Positions 23,353 through 31,243 of a DNA stretch of 64,000 nucleotides are shown here, in pieces. Location: contig NZ_JADWPD010000037.1 in NCBI RefSeq assembly GCF_017308975.1, forward strand, positions 50,047 to 114,046, read 5' to 3'. The position numbers and the translations under genes are program-made. Origin of the DNA: Amycolatopsis sp. MtRt-6 (GTDB lineage: Bacteria > Actinomycetota > Actinomycetes > Mycobacteriales > Pseudonocardiaceae). Each line of letters starts with the position of its first letter. The first letter of the stretch is position 1. The notes beneath the pieces are model-generated. The model was not told where the DNA came from, made no database searches, and worked only from the letters and a program-made list of their open reading frames with translations.

Positions 23353-24990
23353 TCACCCCGCCTGCCGCACCGACAGCACCGCCCACGGCGGGAGGTCGGT
23401 GTCGATCTCGAGCGTGCCGCCGGTGGACGCGGTGAGGGTGAACCTGCGGAGCGAGCCGGCGACGCCACGCAGGTACTCGCTCTGCGCGCGGGACAGGTTG
23501 AGCGGGGAACCGAGCTGGTACCAGGCCTCGGCGACGTTCCCGTGCTCCCAGTCGAGGACCTCGGCCAGGAAGGGGGTTCCGGGCGCCAGCCCGCCGACCG
23601 AGTGCCGGACCCGCCGGGCCGGCCCCCGGTCGGCCAGTGAGCGGGTGGCCGCGTACGAGCCGGCCGAGCCGACGGACTTCCCGGCCATCTCGTCCGGGTA
23701 GTTGAAGAACAGCGCCGACACGGCCGAGGTCCGGCTGTCCCGGGTCACCACGCCGTCGGCCGTCGCGAGGAGCAGCCGGTCGCCGAGCCGCTCGAGCATC
23801 CGGAACGCGTGGAACGTCGGCTTGGGGATGCCGTTTTCGTTCACGAGACCGAAGCCGCCGTGGAACGGCCCCAGCCCGGCGCCGCCCTCTTCGAACACGT
23901 CGGTGAAGGTCCAGTAGGAGATCGAGTCGGCGAGCGTGGCGCACTTCAGGTACGCCCGCGTGATGTACGTCGCCGCGAAGAGCGTGTCGTGGATGAAGTC
24001 GCGGGCCGACGGCGACGTCGACCACTCGGTGATGTGGATCTCCGCGTCCGGGTACGCGCTGTTCGCCACGAGGTCGCGCAGCAGGGTCAGGTCGTCGAAC
24101 GTGGCGTCGGCGTACCGGGCGATGTGGACGGCCTCGCCGTCGGCACCGTAGGCGAAATCGGTCGGGTACAGGTGCGTCGAGATGAAGTCGACGGGCAGCT
24201 CGCGCTTGGCGCACCAGTCGATGAAGTCCTCCACCCACACCGGCCGCCAGTCGAGATAGTCCACATCGGACGCACTGGCGGTCGCGTGCATCGCCGAGCG
24301 GTCTTCGGATTCGCCGGAGTAGCGTTCGTCGGGCACGAAGACGCTCGTCGCGGGCCCACCCACCTTCAGCCCGGCGTCGATCTTCCGGATCGCCGTCACG
24401 GTCTGCTCGTAGAGTTCGAAGTACTCCGTCTTCGTCCCGGTCCAGAAGTGCGGGACCAGGTTCGGCTCGTTCCACACCTCGAACCGCCATTCGCGCACTT
24501 CCGCGAGCCCGTACCGGTCGATCCAATGCTCGACGGCCCGCGTGACCAGCTCGACCCAGCGCGCCATGTCCTTGGGCGGGCTGCAGTGCGCGCCCCACCA
24601 GAACACCGTCTCGGTCGCGGTCGCCAGCTCGCGCGGCATGAAACCGAGCTCGACGAACGGACGGGCGCCGGTCTCCAGGATGAAGTCGAACACCTTGTCC
24701 ACGTAGCTGAAGGTGTACACCGGCTCGGGCAGCGGTGTGTTGCGGCCGAAGCCGTGACCGTAGCTTTCCCGGTACACGAACATGTCGTCGTGGAAGAGGC
24801 CGTGGAACCGGAGGTAGCGGAACCCGCAGGCGTCGACGACCTCGCCGAACTGCCGCTGCCAGTCCGCCCGCAGCGCCTCGTTCGCCCGGCCGGCGCCGAC
24901 GCACTCCGCCCAGACGTGCGGGAACGCGGTCTCTTCGGGCACGTCACCGTCGATCCGGTAGTGGGGGCCGGGCGGAAGGTCGTTGGTCAT
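23353..24990 (-). CDS. GH39-type glycosidase, probable beta-xylosidase
   Basis: A 545-residue intracellular enzyme with FRYLRFHGLFHDDMFVY near the N-terminus, the acid/base Glu in FEVWNEPNLVPHFW and the nucleophile Glu in IHITEWSTSP, the GH39 arrangement. A C-terminal beta-domain follows the TIM barrel. With the GH51 enzyme and sugar importer it most likely splits xylose from arabinoxylan fragments. The ATG has only a weak GTGAGG. An alpha-L-iduronidase activity, also GH39, is unlikely in this context. Confidence 0.88.
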   Translation of the reverse strand: MTNDLPPGPHYRIDGDVPEETAFPHVWAECVGAGRANEALRADWQRQFGEVVDACGFRYLRFHGLFHDDMFVYRESYGHGFGRNTPLPEPVYTFSYVDKVFDFILETGARPFVELGFMPRELATATETVFWWGAHCSPPKDMARWVELVTRAVEHWIDRYGLAEVREWRFEVWNEPNLVPHFWTGTKTEYFELYEQTVTAIRKIDAGLKVGGPATSVFVPDERYSGESEDRSAMHATASASDVDYLDWRPVWVEDFIDWCAKRELPVDFISTHLYPTDFAYGADGEAVHIARYADATFDDLTLLRDLVANSAYPDAEIHITEWSTSPSARDFIHDTLFAATYITRAYLKCATLADSISYWTFTDVFEEGGAGLGPFHGGFGLVNENGIPKPTFHAFRMLERLGDRLLLATADGVVTRDSRTSAVSALFFNYPDEMAGKSVGSAGSYAATRSLADRGPARRVRHSVGGLAPGTPFLAEVLDWEHGNVAEAWYQLGSPLNLSRAQSEYLRGVAGSLRRFTLTASTGGTLEIDTDLPPWAVLSVRQAG

Positions 24991-25024
24991 GGCCTCACTT
25001 TTCTTTCTCGAAGTCGGGGACGTG

Positions 25025-25912
25025 CTAGCCCTTGACCGCGCCGAGCGCCACGCCCGACTGCCAGTACCGCTGCAGGCTCAGGAACGCGATGATCAGCGGG
25101 ACGATCGTCAGCAACGCGGCGGCGATCACGAGGTTCTGGATGAGCGCGCCGGTCCCGGCCGTCGAGCCCAGCTTGTTCCACTCGTTGAGGCCGATGGTCA
25201 GCGGATACCAGGCGGGATCCTTCAGCATGATCAACGGCAGGAAGTAGTTGTTCCAGATCGAGACGAACGAAAAGAGCAGGACCGTCACGCTCGCCGGGGC
25301 GAGCATCGGGAGCGCGATCCGCACGAAGGTCCGGAACTCGCCGGCGCCGTCGACCTTCGCGGCTTCGAGCAGGTCCGTCGGCACGGCTTCCGCCGCGAAC
25401 ACCCACATCAGGTACAACCCGAACGGGTTGACGAAGCTCGGGACCAGCACGGCCCACGGGGTGTTGGTGAGGCCGAGCTTCGCGAACAGCAGGAACTGCG
25501 GGATCGCCAGCGCGATGCCGGGCACCGCGATCGACCCCAGGATGACGAACAGGAGCAGGCGCTTGCCGCGGAAGTGGAGTTTCGCCAGCGCGTACCCGCC
25601 CAGGGCCGCCAGGAAGGTCGAGACCACCGCGCCGACGACGACGTAGAGCACGGTGTTGAGCAGCCAGCGGACGAAGATCCCGTCCTGGTAACCGAAGACA
25701 GCGGTGATGTTGTCCCACAGGGCGAACCGGCCGCCGGGCGCGAGCCCGAACGTGGAGACGAAGTCGGCCTGCGACTTCGTCGCGTTGACGACCAGCCACA
25801 CCAGCGGCAGCAGGCAGTACAGGGCGAACAACCACGTCACGGCGGTCAGGGTCACGCTCTTCTTGGGGTTGTCGACGGTGGGCAACCGCCGGGTCCTAGG
25901 TGTCGAAGGCAT
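25025..25912 (-). CDS. Sugar ABC transporter permease (MalG type)
   Basis: A 295-residue membrane protein with six helices and the EAA loop (TDLLEAAKVDGAGEFRTF) that contacts the ATPase. It pairs with the MalF-type gene ahead of it, which it overlaps by 17 bases. No ATPase gene is in the operon, so it probably uses a shared MsiK-type ATPase encoded elsewhere, the normal state in actinomycete CUT1 systems. Role: import of xylo- or arabino-oligosaccharides. Confidence 0.92.
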   Translation of the reverse strand: MPSTPRTRRLPTVDNPKKSVTLTAVTWLFALYCLLPLVWLVVNATKSQADFVSTFGLAPGGRFALWDNITAVFGYQDGIFVRWLLNTVLYVVVGAVVSTFLAALGGYALAKLHFRGKRLLLFVILGSIAVPGIALAIPQFLLFAKLGLTNTPWAVLVPSFVNPFGLYLMWVFAAEAVPTDLLEAAKVDGAGEFRTFVRIALPMLAPASVTVLLFSFVSIWNNYFLPLIMLKDPAWYPLTIGLNEWNKLGSTAGTGALIQNLVIAAALLTIVPLIIAFLSLQRYWQSGVALGAVKG

Positions 25913-26840
25913 TCCTGAGTCCTCTGATCTGGACGACGTAGGCGACCGCGATCGTCAGCGCGGCCATGACGAGCGCGAGCGCGGCCGCGTAGCCCTGCTG
26001 GGATCCGGTGAACGCCAGGTGGTACGCGTAGAGGTTGGGGGTGTAGTGGGTGGTGATCCCGCTGTTGGCCACCATGGACGGCAGGATCTGCGGCTCGTTG
26101 AAGATCTGGAACGTGCCGATGATCGAGAAGATGACCGCGATGACCACCGACCGGCGCAGCGCGGGCAGCTTGATCCGCCACACCACCTGGTACTCGTTCG
26201 CCCCGTCGAGCGCGGCGGCCTCGTACAGCTCGCGGGGGACGGCCTTGAGCACCGCGTGGAAGATGAGCATGTTGAAGCCGGTGAACGCCCAGGTGACCAT
26301 CACCCCGATGGAGATGAGCGTGGTGCCCGGCGTGAAGGGGTCCAGGTCCGTGCCCAGCGCCTCGTTGAGGCTGCCGAACAGGCCGTACTTGACGCCCAGC
26401 AGGAATCCCCACATCAGGGTGGACACGACGGCCGGCACCGCGTACGGGAGGAAGATCGACACCCGCAGGAACCGCGTCCCGTGCAGCCGCCGGGAGTCCA
26501 GCGCCAGCGCGAGGGCCATGGCGAAGATCAGCATGAGCGGCACCTGGACGAGCGTGAAGCCCAGGACCCGGCCCACGCCGTCCCAGAACTGCGCGTCCCG
26601 GAACAGCTTGGTGTAGTTGGCGATGCCGGTGAACCGGGTGCCGCCGACGAGCTTCCGCTGGAAGAGGCTGAGGAACGCGGCGTAGATGACCGGGATGACG
26701 TACACGAGCGTGAACAACAGCGCGAAGGGCGCGATGAACAGCAGCCCGATCTGCTTCTTGCCGCGTTTCCGGGCCGGCGTCCGGTGCCGTGTCGTTTCCC
26801 GCGGCACCACGGCCGCGGTGGTGGCGGAGGAGGGGCCCAT
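25896..26840 (-). CDS. Sugar ABC transporter permease (MalF type)
   Basis: A 314-residue membrane protein with a cytoplasmic basic N-terminus, six helices and the EAA loop (ELYEAAALDGANEYQVVW). LFIAPFALLFTLVYVIPVIYA is the first helix and FTGIANYTKLF follows, as in CUT1 MalF-type permeases. It forms the channel with the MalG-type protein for sugars brought by the lipoprotein encoded 33 bases upstream. Confidence 0.92.
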   Translation of the reverse strand: MGPSSATTAAVVPRETTRHRTPARKRGKKQIGLLFIAPFALLFTLVYVIPVIYAAFLSLFQRKLVGGTRFTGIANYTKLFRDAQFWDGVGRVLGFTLVQVPLMLIFAMALALALDSRRLHGTRFLRVSIFLPYAVPAVVSTLMWGFLLGVKYGLFGSLNEALGTDLDPFTPGTTLISIGVMVTWAFTGFNMLIFHAVLKAVPRELYEAAALDGANEYQVVWRIKLPALRRSVVIAVIFSIIGTFQIFNEPQILPSMVANSGITTHYTPNLYAYHLAFTGSQQGYAAALALVMAALTIAVAYVVQIRGLRNAFDT

Positions 26841-26873
26841 GTCCGCGGTGCTCCTTTCGGTCCGGGGAAGCCG

Positions 26874-28172
26874 TCAGTCCACCTGGAAGCCCTGCTCGTT
26901 GCCGTAGGCGATCATGCGTTTCTTCCATTCCTCGAGGACTCCGGCCAGCGAGCCCGTGCCCGAGGTGTAGAGCGGCGCGACGATGTCGGTGTAGGTCTGC
27001 CGGGCCCATTCGAAGAACGGCGGGTACTGCCAGCCGGTCGCGACGATCTTCGAGGCTTCGGCCAGTACCGGACCGACCTTCTGGCCGCCGAAGTACTGGT
27101 CGACCTTGCCCGGGGTCTCCGAGGCGAGCACCGCCGTGTTCGGCACGAAGGCGCCGGCGTCGACGCGCGCCGCGAGGCCGCCGCCGTGCGTGAAGTACTC
27201 GAGGAACTTGAACGCCGCCTCCTTGTTCCCGGAGGCAGCCGGGATTCCGAAGCCGCTGCCGCCGTTCTCGGCCCCGACCTTCTCGCCCGCCTGCCACTGC
27301 GGCATCAACGCGACCTTGAACTGACCGGCGGCCTGGGGCGCGCGCTGCGGCAGGGACGAGGTCAGCCACCCGCCCATGGTCTGCGAGGCGAGGCTGCCGT
27401 CGTTGAGCGTGCGGTTCCAGTCGTCGGACCACGCCGTGACCTTGGTGTTGAGCAGGCCCTCGTCGAGCATCTTCTGCCAGAACGCCACGGCTTTCGTGGT
27501 GGCGGGCTGGGTGAAGTCGATGTGCACCTTGGTCCCGTCCACCCGGAACGGGCGGCCCCCGGCCTGCCAGATGAGCGAGAGCAGGAAGAAGAGATCCCCG
27601 GTGTCCTGGGCGATGTAGTGGTCGCCGCCGAGCGCGCGGATCTTCTTGGCGGCCTCGTAGTACTCGTCCCACGTGGCCGGCGGCTGCTGCATGCCGGCCT
27701 TCGCGAAGGTGGCCTGGTTGTAGAACAGGACCGAGGGACCGTAGTCGGAAGGCAGCGCGAAGACCTTGCCTTCGACCGTCACGTCGTTCCACGCGGCCTC
27801 GACGTAGTCCTTCTTGAGGTTCGCGGCACCGAGCCCGCCGAGGTCTTCGAGCTTGCCGGGAATGGCGAAGTAGGGCAGCGCGAAGTACTCGAACATGGCG
27901 AGGTCGGGCACCCCCGAACCGGCCTGGATCGCGTTGTCGAGCGCGGTGTACTCGTCGAACGACGAGCCGGCGTTGACCACCTTGACCTTGATGCCGGGGT
28001 TGGCCGCTTCGAACCCGGGCACGGTCTTCGCGACGGTGTCGTCCCAGCTCCACACCGTGAGGTTCACCGGGCCTTCGCCGCCGCCCGTCGGTCCGCCGCT
28101 CGAGCAGGCGGCCAGGACGAGCATCGGCACGAGCGTCGCGGCCAGGAACCTGGCTTTCGTGGGGACCTTCAT
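26874..28172 (-). CDS. Sugar-binding lipoprotein of ABC transporter
   Basis: A 432-residue extracellular solute-binding protein. The signal peptide ends in the lipobox LAAC (LVLAACSSGG), so it is anchored in the outer leaflet. The mature part (NLTVWSWDDTVAKTVPGFEAANPGIKV is its opening stretch, then aromatic-rich lobes) fits family 1 sugar binders. It is first in the leftward operon with the two permeases, GH39 and GH51. GGAGGCGGCTC precedes the ATG. Ligand inferred: arabinoxylo-oligosaccharide. Confidence 0.92.
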   Translation of the reverse strand: MKVPTKARFLAATLVPMLVLAACSSGGPTGGGEGPVNLTVWSWDDTVAKTVPGFEAANPGIKVKVVNAGSSFDEYTALDNAIQAGSGVPDLAMFEYFALPYFAIPGKLEDLGGLGAANLKKDYVEAAWNDVTVEGKVFALPSDYGPSVLFYNQATFAKAGMQQPPATWDEYYEAAKKIRALGGDHYIAQDTGDLFFLLSLIWQAGGRPFRVDGTKVHIDFTQPATTKAVAFWQKMLDEGLLNTKVTAWSDDWNRTLNDGSLASQTMGGWLTSSLPQRAPQAAGQFKVALMPQWQAGEKVGAENGGSGFGIPAASGNKEAAFKFLEYFTHGGGLAARVDAGAFVPNTAVLASETPGKVDQYFGGQKVGPVLAEASKIVATGWQYPPFFEWARQTYTDIVAPLYTSGTGSLAGVLEEWKKRMIAYGNEQGFQVD

Positions 28173-28197
28173 GAGCCGCCTCCTCCTTGAGATGACT

Positions 28198-28210
28198 CGA
28201 AATGTTTTCG
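28198..28210. promoter_or_regulatory. LacI operator, CGAAA-N3-TTTCG (sugar operon side)
   Basis: CGAAATGTTTTCG is a perfect 5-3-5 palindrome 25 bases upstream of the binding-protein gene, in the 178-base divergent gap. An identical half-site pattern stands on the other side of the gap near the LacI gene. Binding by that LacI protein is inferred from place and from similar operators of actinomycete xylo-oligosaccharide regulators. Confidence 0.72.
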
Positions 28211-28321
28211 CATCTTTTTCGGACGCAGGTGGCAAGCTACTCGGCGCTTTCCCACGTCGTCAAGGCGCCGACAGGGCGGTACGTAGTGCAGAGGCGGCGG
28301 CTGTGTACGCTGACCGGGGTT

Positions 28322-28334
28322 CGAAAAAGTTTCG
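28322..28334. promoter_or_regulatory. LacI operator, CGAAA-N3-TTTCG (regulator side)
   Basis: CGAAAAAGTTTCG, a second perfect 5-3-5 palindrome, lies 16 bases before the LacI start codon and would let the repressor control itself. The two sites are 124 bases apart, centre to centre, compatible with looping. Confidence 0.72.
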
Positions 28335-28350
28335 ACGGGACGGAGTTCTG

Positions 28351-29385
28351 ATGAGCGGGCGATCGCGGTCCGAGCGGGCCACCCTGGCGGATGTCGCCCG
28401 GCTGGCCGGTGTCTCGCCGGCGACTGCCTCGAAGGCCCTCAACGGACGCAGCGACGTCGGGCCGGGCACCCGCGACCTCGTCCTCGCGGCGATCGCCGAA
28501 CTCGGCTACAAGCCGACGACGGCCCGGCGGGACCTGCAGCGGGAACGCACGCTCGTCACCGTGCTCGACATCGTGGAGTCGCGCTACGCCGGGACGGTAC
28601 TCCAGGGCATCCTCGTCGCCGCGACCGCGGCGCAGGCCGAGCTGCTCCTGCGCCTGCCGCCCCCGGACTGGACCGGCACGACCGGCACCGCGGCCCGGGC
28701 GTGGGTCGCGGAGCTGCAGGCGTCCGGGGTCGCCGGTGTCGTCGCGCTCGCCGTCGCCGTGCCCGACTCGGTGCTCGTCGCCGCGGAAGAGGCGGAGCTG
28801 CCGGTGGTGACCATCGACCCGATCGACACGACCGACTCCCGGGTGGTGAGCATCGGCTCGACCAACTGGGCGGGCGGCCGCTCGGCGACCGAGCACGTCA
28901 TCGGGCTCGGCCACCGCCGGATCGGCTGGATCGGCGGTCCGCTCGGCTCCGCACCGTCGGCGGAACGCTTCCACGGGTACCAGGCCGCGCTGCACGCGGC
29001 CGGCCTCACGCTGGAGCGCGCGCTGATCCGCCACGACGCGTTCTCCGTCGAAGCGGGGCTCCGGCACGGCCGTGAGATGCTGGCGCTCGCCGAGCGGCCC
29101 ACGGCGATCGTCGCGGGCAACGACGAGATCGCCGTCGGCGTGCTCGCCGCCGCCCGCGAACTCGGCATCGCCGTGCCGGCGGAGCTGTCGGTCACCGGGT
29201 TCGACGACACCCCGCAGGCACAGTGGACCACGCCGCGGCTGACCTCGGTCGGGCAGCCGCTCGCCGGGATGGGCCGGATGGCCGTCGAGACCGTCCTCGG
29301 CATGGCGGGCGGTGTCCAGCCCGCCTCCCGGCACCTCGAGCTGGCGACGACCCTCAACGTCCGCGACTCCACCGGCCCGGCCTGA
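28351..29385 (+). CDS. LacI-family transcriptional regulator of the sugar operon
   Basis: A 344-residue repressor: N-terminal HTH (TLADVARLAGVSPATASKAL, then NGRSDVG), hinge and a periplasmic-binding-like effector domain with ELSVTGFDDTPQAQWTTPRL near the end. It is divergent from the importer operon and flanked by two matching palindromes. It should release DNA when a xylo- or arabino-oligosaccharide binds. CGGAG precedes the ATG by five bases. Confidence 0.92.
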   Translation: MSGRSRSERATLADVARLAGVSPATASKALNGRSDVGPGTRDLVLAAIAELGYKPTTARRDLQRERTLVTVLDIVESRYAGTVLQGILVAATAAQAELLLRLPPPDWTGTTGTAARAWVAELQASGVAGVVALAVAVPDSVLVAAEEAELPVVTIDPIDTTDSRVVSIGSTNWAGGRSATEHVIGLGHRRIGWIGGPLGSAPSAERFHGYQAALHAAGLTLERALIRHDAFSVEAGLRHGREMLALAERPTAIVAGNDEIAVGVLAAARELGIAVPAELSVTGFDDTPQAQWTTPRLTSVGQPLAGMGRMAVETVLGMAGGVQPASRHLELATTLNVRDSTGPA

Positions 29386-29388
29386 AGC

Positions 29389-30636
29389 TCACCGGCGGTT
29401 CCGGGCCATCCACTGCCAGAGGTGGGTGCTCCCGATGGCCGGGTCGTTGCGGGCGACGTAGATCCACGACCAGTGGCCGGGGAACCGGTGGCCGTTCCAG
29501 ACGACCTGGTCGTAGAGCGTCATCGCCGAGCGGGGGATCAGCTCGTGCGCGTGGACGGTGTTGGCCACCGGGTCCACCGTGTCGTCGTCGCGGGAGGTGA
29601 CCAGCCAGGTCGGGGTGCTGATCGCGGCCAGTTCGGCGTCGGGCAGCAGCGGCGGATCGCCGGCCTTCCGGGCGGTGACGACGCCGCAGACCGGGACCGA
29701 CGCGGCGAACGTGGCCGGGTAGGTCGTCGTCATCTTCAGGGTCATGTAGCCGCCGTTGCTGCAGCCGGCGACGTAGACGCGTCCGGGGTCGACCGGCCGC
29801 GAGCGGTGCACCTCACGGATGATTTCGCGGATGAGCGGGGCGAAGCGGGGACCGTCGTCCATCCAGGCGGACGTGCTCTGCGGGGCCACCACGTAAGCGC
29901 CGTCGAAGATCGCCTGTGCTTCCCGGGTGGCGAAACCGAGGGCGCCGCGGTTGGCGCGCAACGTGGTTTCGTTGTCGTAGTAGCCGTCCGGCAGGGAAGC
30001 GCCTTCGCCACCACCGTGGAGCCAGACGATCAAGGGACGCCGGCCGCGGACTGCCGTGGGGGAGTACAGCCGGTACTTCATCCCGGCGCGGGAGGTGTGG
30101 TAGCCGAAGGCGTCGACCTCGGGATTGGCCAGCCGGCCTTGCGTGAACCGGGTGAAGGTGACCGGCCGGCCGTACCGCGGCCGAACGGGCGCGGTCTGCG
30201 TGATGGTGTAGCGGAGATCGAGCCGGACGTTGCGCCTCCTGCTGTCGAGGTAGCCGAGGGTGCCGCCGCCGGTCTGGCCTTCGCCGTGGCTCAGTTCGAG
30301 CACGATGTCCCCGCGGCGATCGAGCCGCGCGGCCGTCACGGGCCGGTCGAGGTCGTAGCCGACATCCTGGCCGCCGGTGTCGATCGGGCTGGTGGCCTTC
30401 GCGTGCACGCGGAAGGTGCCGGTGGTCAGGCTCGCGGGATCGATCGGCCCGAGCCGGGAAGTGTAGAGGGTGATCGAGGTGACCTGTTCCCCGCCGTCGA
30501 GCGTCTCCGCGTCGAGGGTGAAATTTACCTCGAGACGGTCGTCGCCGGTGGCGAGAGCAACCCCCGGCAAGGCGAGTCCTGCGGTCAGGCCCGCGCCGGT
30601 GACCAGCACATTTCGGCGGCTGAAGACCTTGTCCAT
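29389..30636 (-). CDS. Secreted PHB-depolymerase/feruloyl-esterase-like hydrolase
   Basis: A 415-residue exported protein. The N-terminus (FSRRNVLVTGAGLTAGLALPG) has a twin-arginine-like pattern. An N-terminal beta domain of about 170 residues precedes an alpha/beta hydrolase with LIVWLHGGGEG, nucleophile Ser in VAGCSNGGYMTL, an Asp in TSRDDDTVDP and His in WNGHRFPGHW. Similar enzymes are called PHB depolymerase-like, but many act as feruloyl or acetyl-xylan esterases. Its place four bases from the LacI gene, convergent, makes a role in xylan side-chain removal possible. Confidence 0.78.
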   Translation of the reverse strand: MDKVFSRRNVLVTGAGLTAGLALPGVALATGDDRLEVNFTLDAETLDGGEQVTSITLYTSRLGPIDPASLTTGTFRVHAKATSPIDTGGQDVGYDLDRPVTAARLDRRGDIVLELSHGEGQTGGGTLGYLDSRRRNVRLDLRYTITQTAPVRPRYGRPVTFTRFTQGRLANPEVDAFGYHTSRAGMKYRLYSPTAVRGRRPLIVWLHGGGEGASLPDGYYDNETTLRANRGALGFATREAQAIFDGAYVVAPQSTSAWMDDGPRFAPLIREIIREVHRSRPVDPGRVYVAGCSNGGYMTLKMTTTYPATFAASVPVCGVVTARKAGDPPLLPDAELAAISTPTWLVTSRDDDTVDPVANTVHAHELIPRSAMTLYDQVVWNGHRFPGHWSWIYVARNDPAIGSTHLWQWMARNRR

Positions 30637-30789
30637 GCGAACCCCTTTCGTAGCTCACGACTTCCCATGCTATTCCGGTGAACGCCGTCTTATTTCTCGA
30701 TCACTCGAGCGCGTTTTTCTGCCCGGAATTCGCGATTGCCGAATTCGGGCATGGGACCAGCGGGTGAGCCGGCCGGCGCGGCGCGGCGG

Positions 30790-31152
30790 TCAGCCGGCCG
30801 AGCCGGGCCGGTCGGCCAGGCCCAGCCGGAGGTGTTCGCTGTGGTAGATGGCCTCGTCGAGGAGCTGGGCGACGTGGTTGTCGTAGAGGCTGTAGACGAT
30901 GCTGCGGCCGGAGCGGGTGCCGGTGACCAGCCCGAGGTTGCGCAGCAGGCGGAGCTGGTGGGAGACCGCCGACTGTTCCAGCCCGACCGCTTCGGCCAGT
31001 TCGGTGACCGGTCTGGGGCCCTGCCGCAGTTCGGTGAGGATCAGCAGCCTGCTCGGGGTGGCGAGGGCCTGCAGCGTGGTCGCCACGTGAGCGGCGGCTT
31101 CGGCATCCAGCCGGCCGGCCGGCCGGCCGCGGCCCTCGACCCCGTGTCCCAT
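30790..31152 (-). CDS. ArsR/SmtB-family metal-responsive repressor
   Basis: A 120-residue winged-helix regulator: ALATPSRLLILTELRQGPRP, the recognition region LAEAVGLEQSAVSHQLRLL, wing GTRSGRSIVYSLYDNHV, and a final helix with His residues (IYHSEHLRLGL) as in alpha5 metal sites of CzrA/NmtR-type sensors. It is divergent from a P1B-4 ATPase and a perfect palindrome lies between them. ATG 31152 was chosen; an ATG four codons upstream overlaps its own ribosome site. Metal: zinc, cobalt or nickel by family. Confidence 0.88.
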   Translation of the reverse strand: MGHGVEGRGRPAGRLDAEAAAHVATTLQALATPSRLLILTELRQGPRPVTELAEAVGLEQSAVSHQLRLLRNLGLVTGTRSGRSIVYSLYDNHVAQLLDEAIYHSEHLRLGLADRPGSAG

Positions 31153-31174
31153 GGCGGGAAGCATACCTCCCCAT

Positions 31175-31198
31175 ACACATGAAGACGTCTTCATGTGT
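31175..31198. promoter_or_regulatory. Perfect 24-bp palindrome, ArsR/SmtB operator
   Basis: Two 12-base half-sites, ACACATGAAGAC and GTCTTCATGTGT, are exactly complementary with no spacer. The core TGAA-N6-TTCA is the classic 12-2-12-type ArsR/SmtB site. It is 22 bases before the repressor gene and 45 before the ATPase gene, so one bound dimer can block both promoters. Confidence 0.85.
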
Positions 31199-31243
31199 TC
31201 TGTTATGGTCGAGCGGTCTGCTCGTTCCGTCCTGGAGGTGCTC

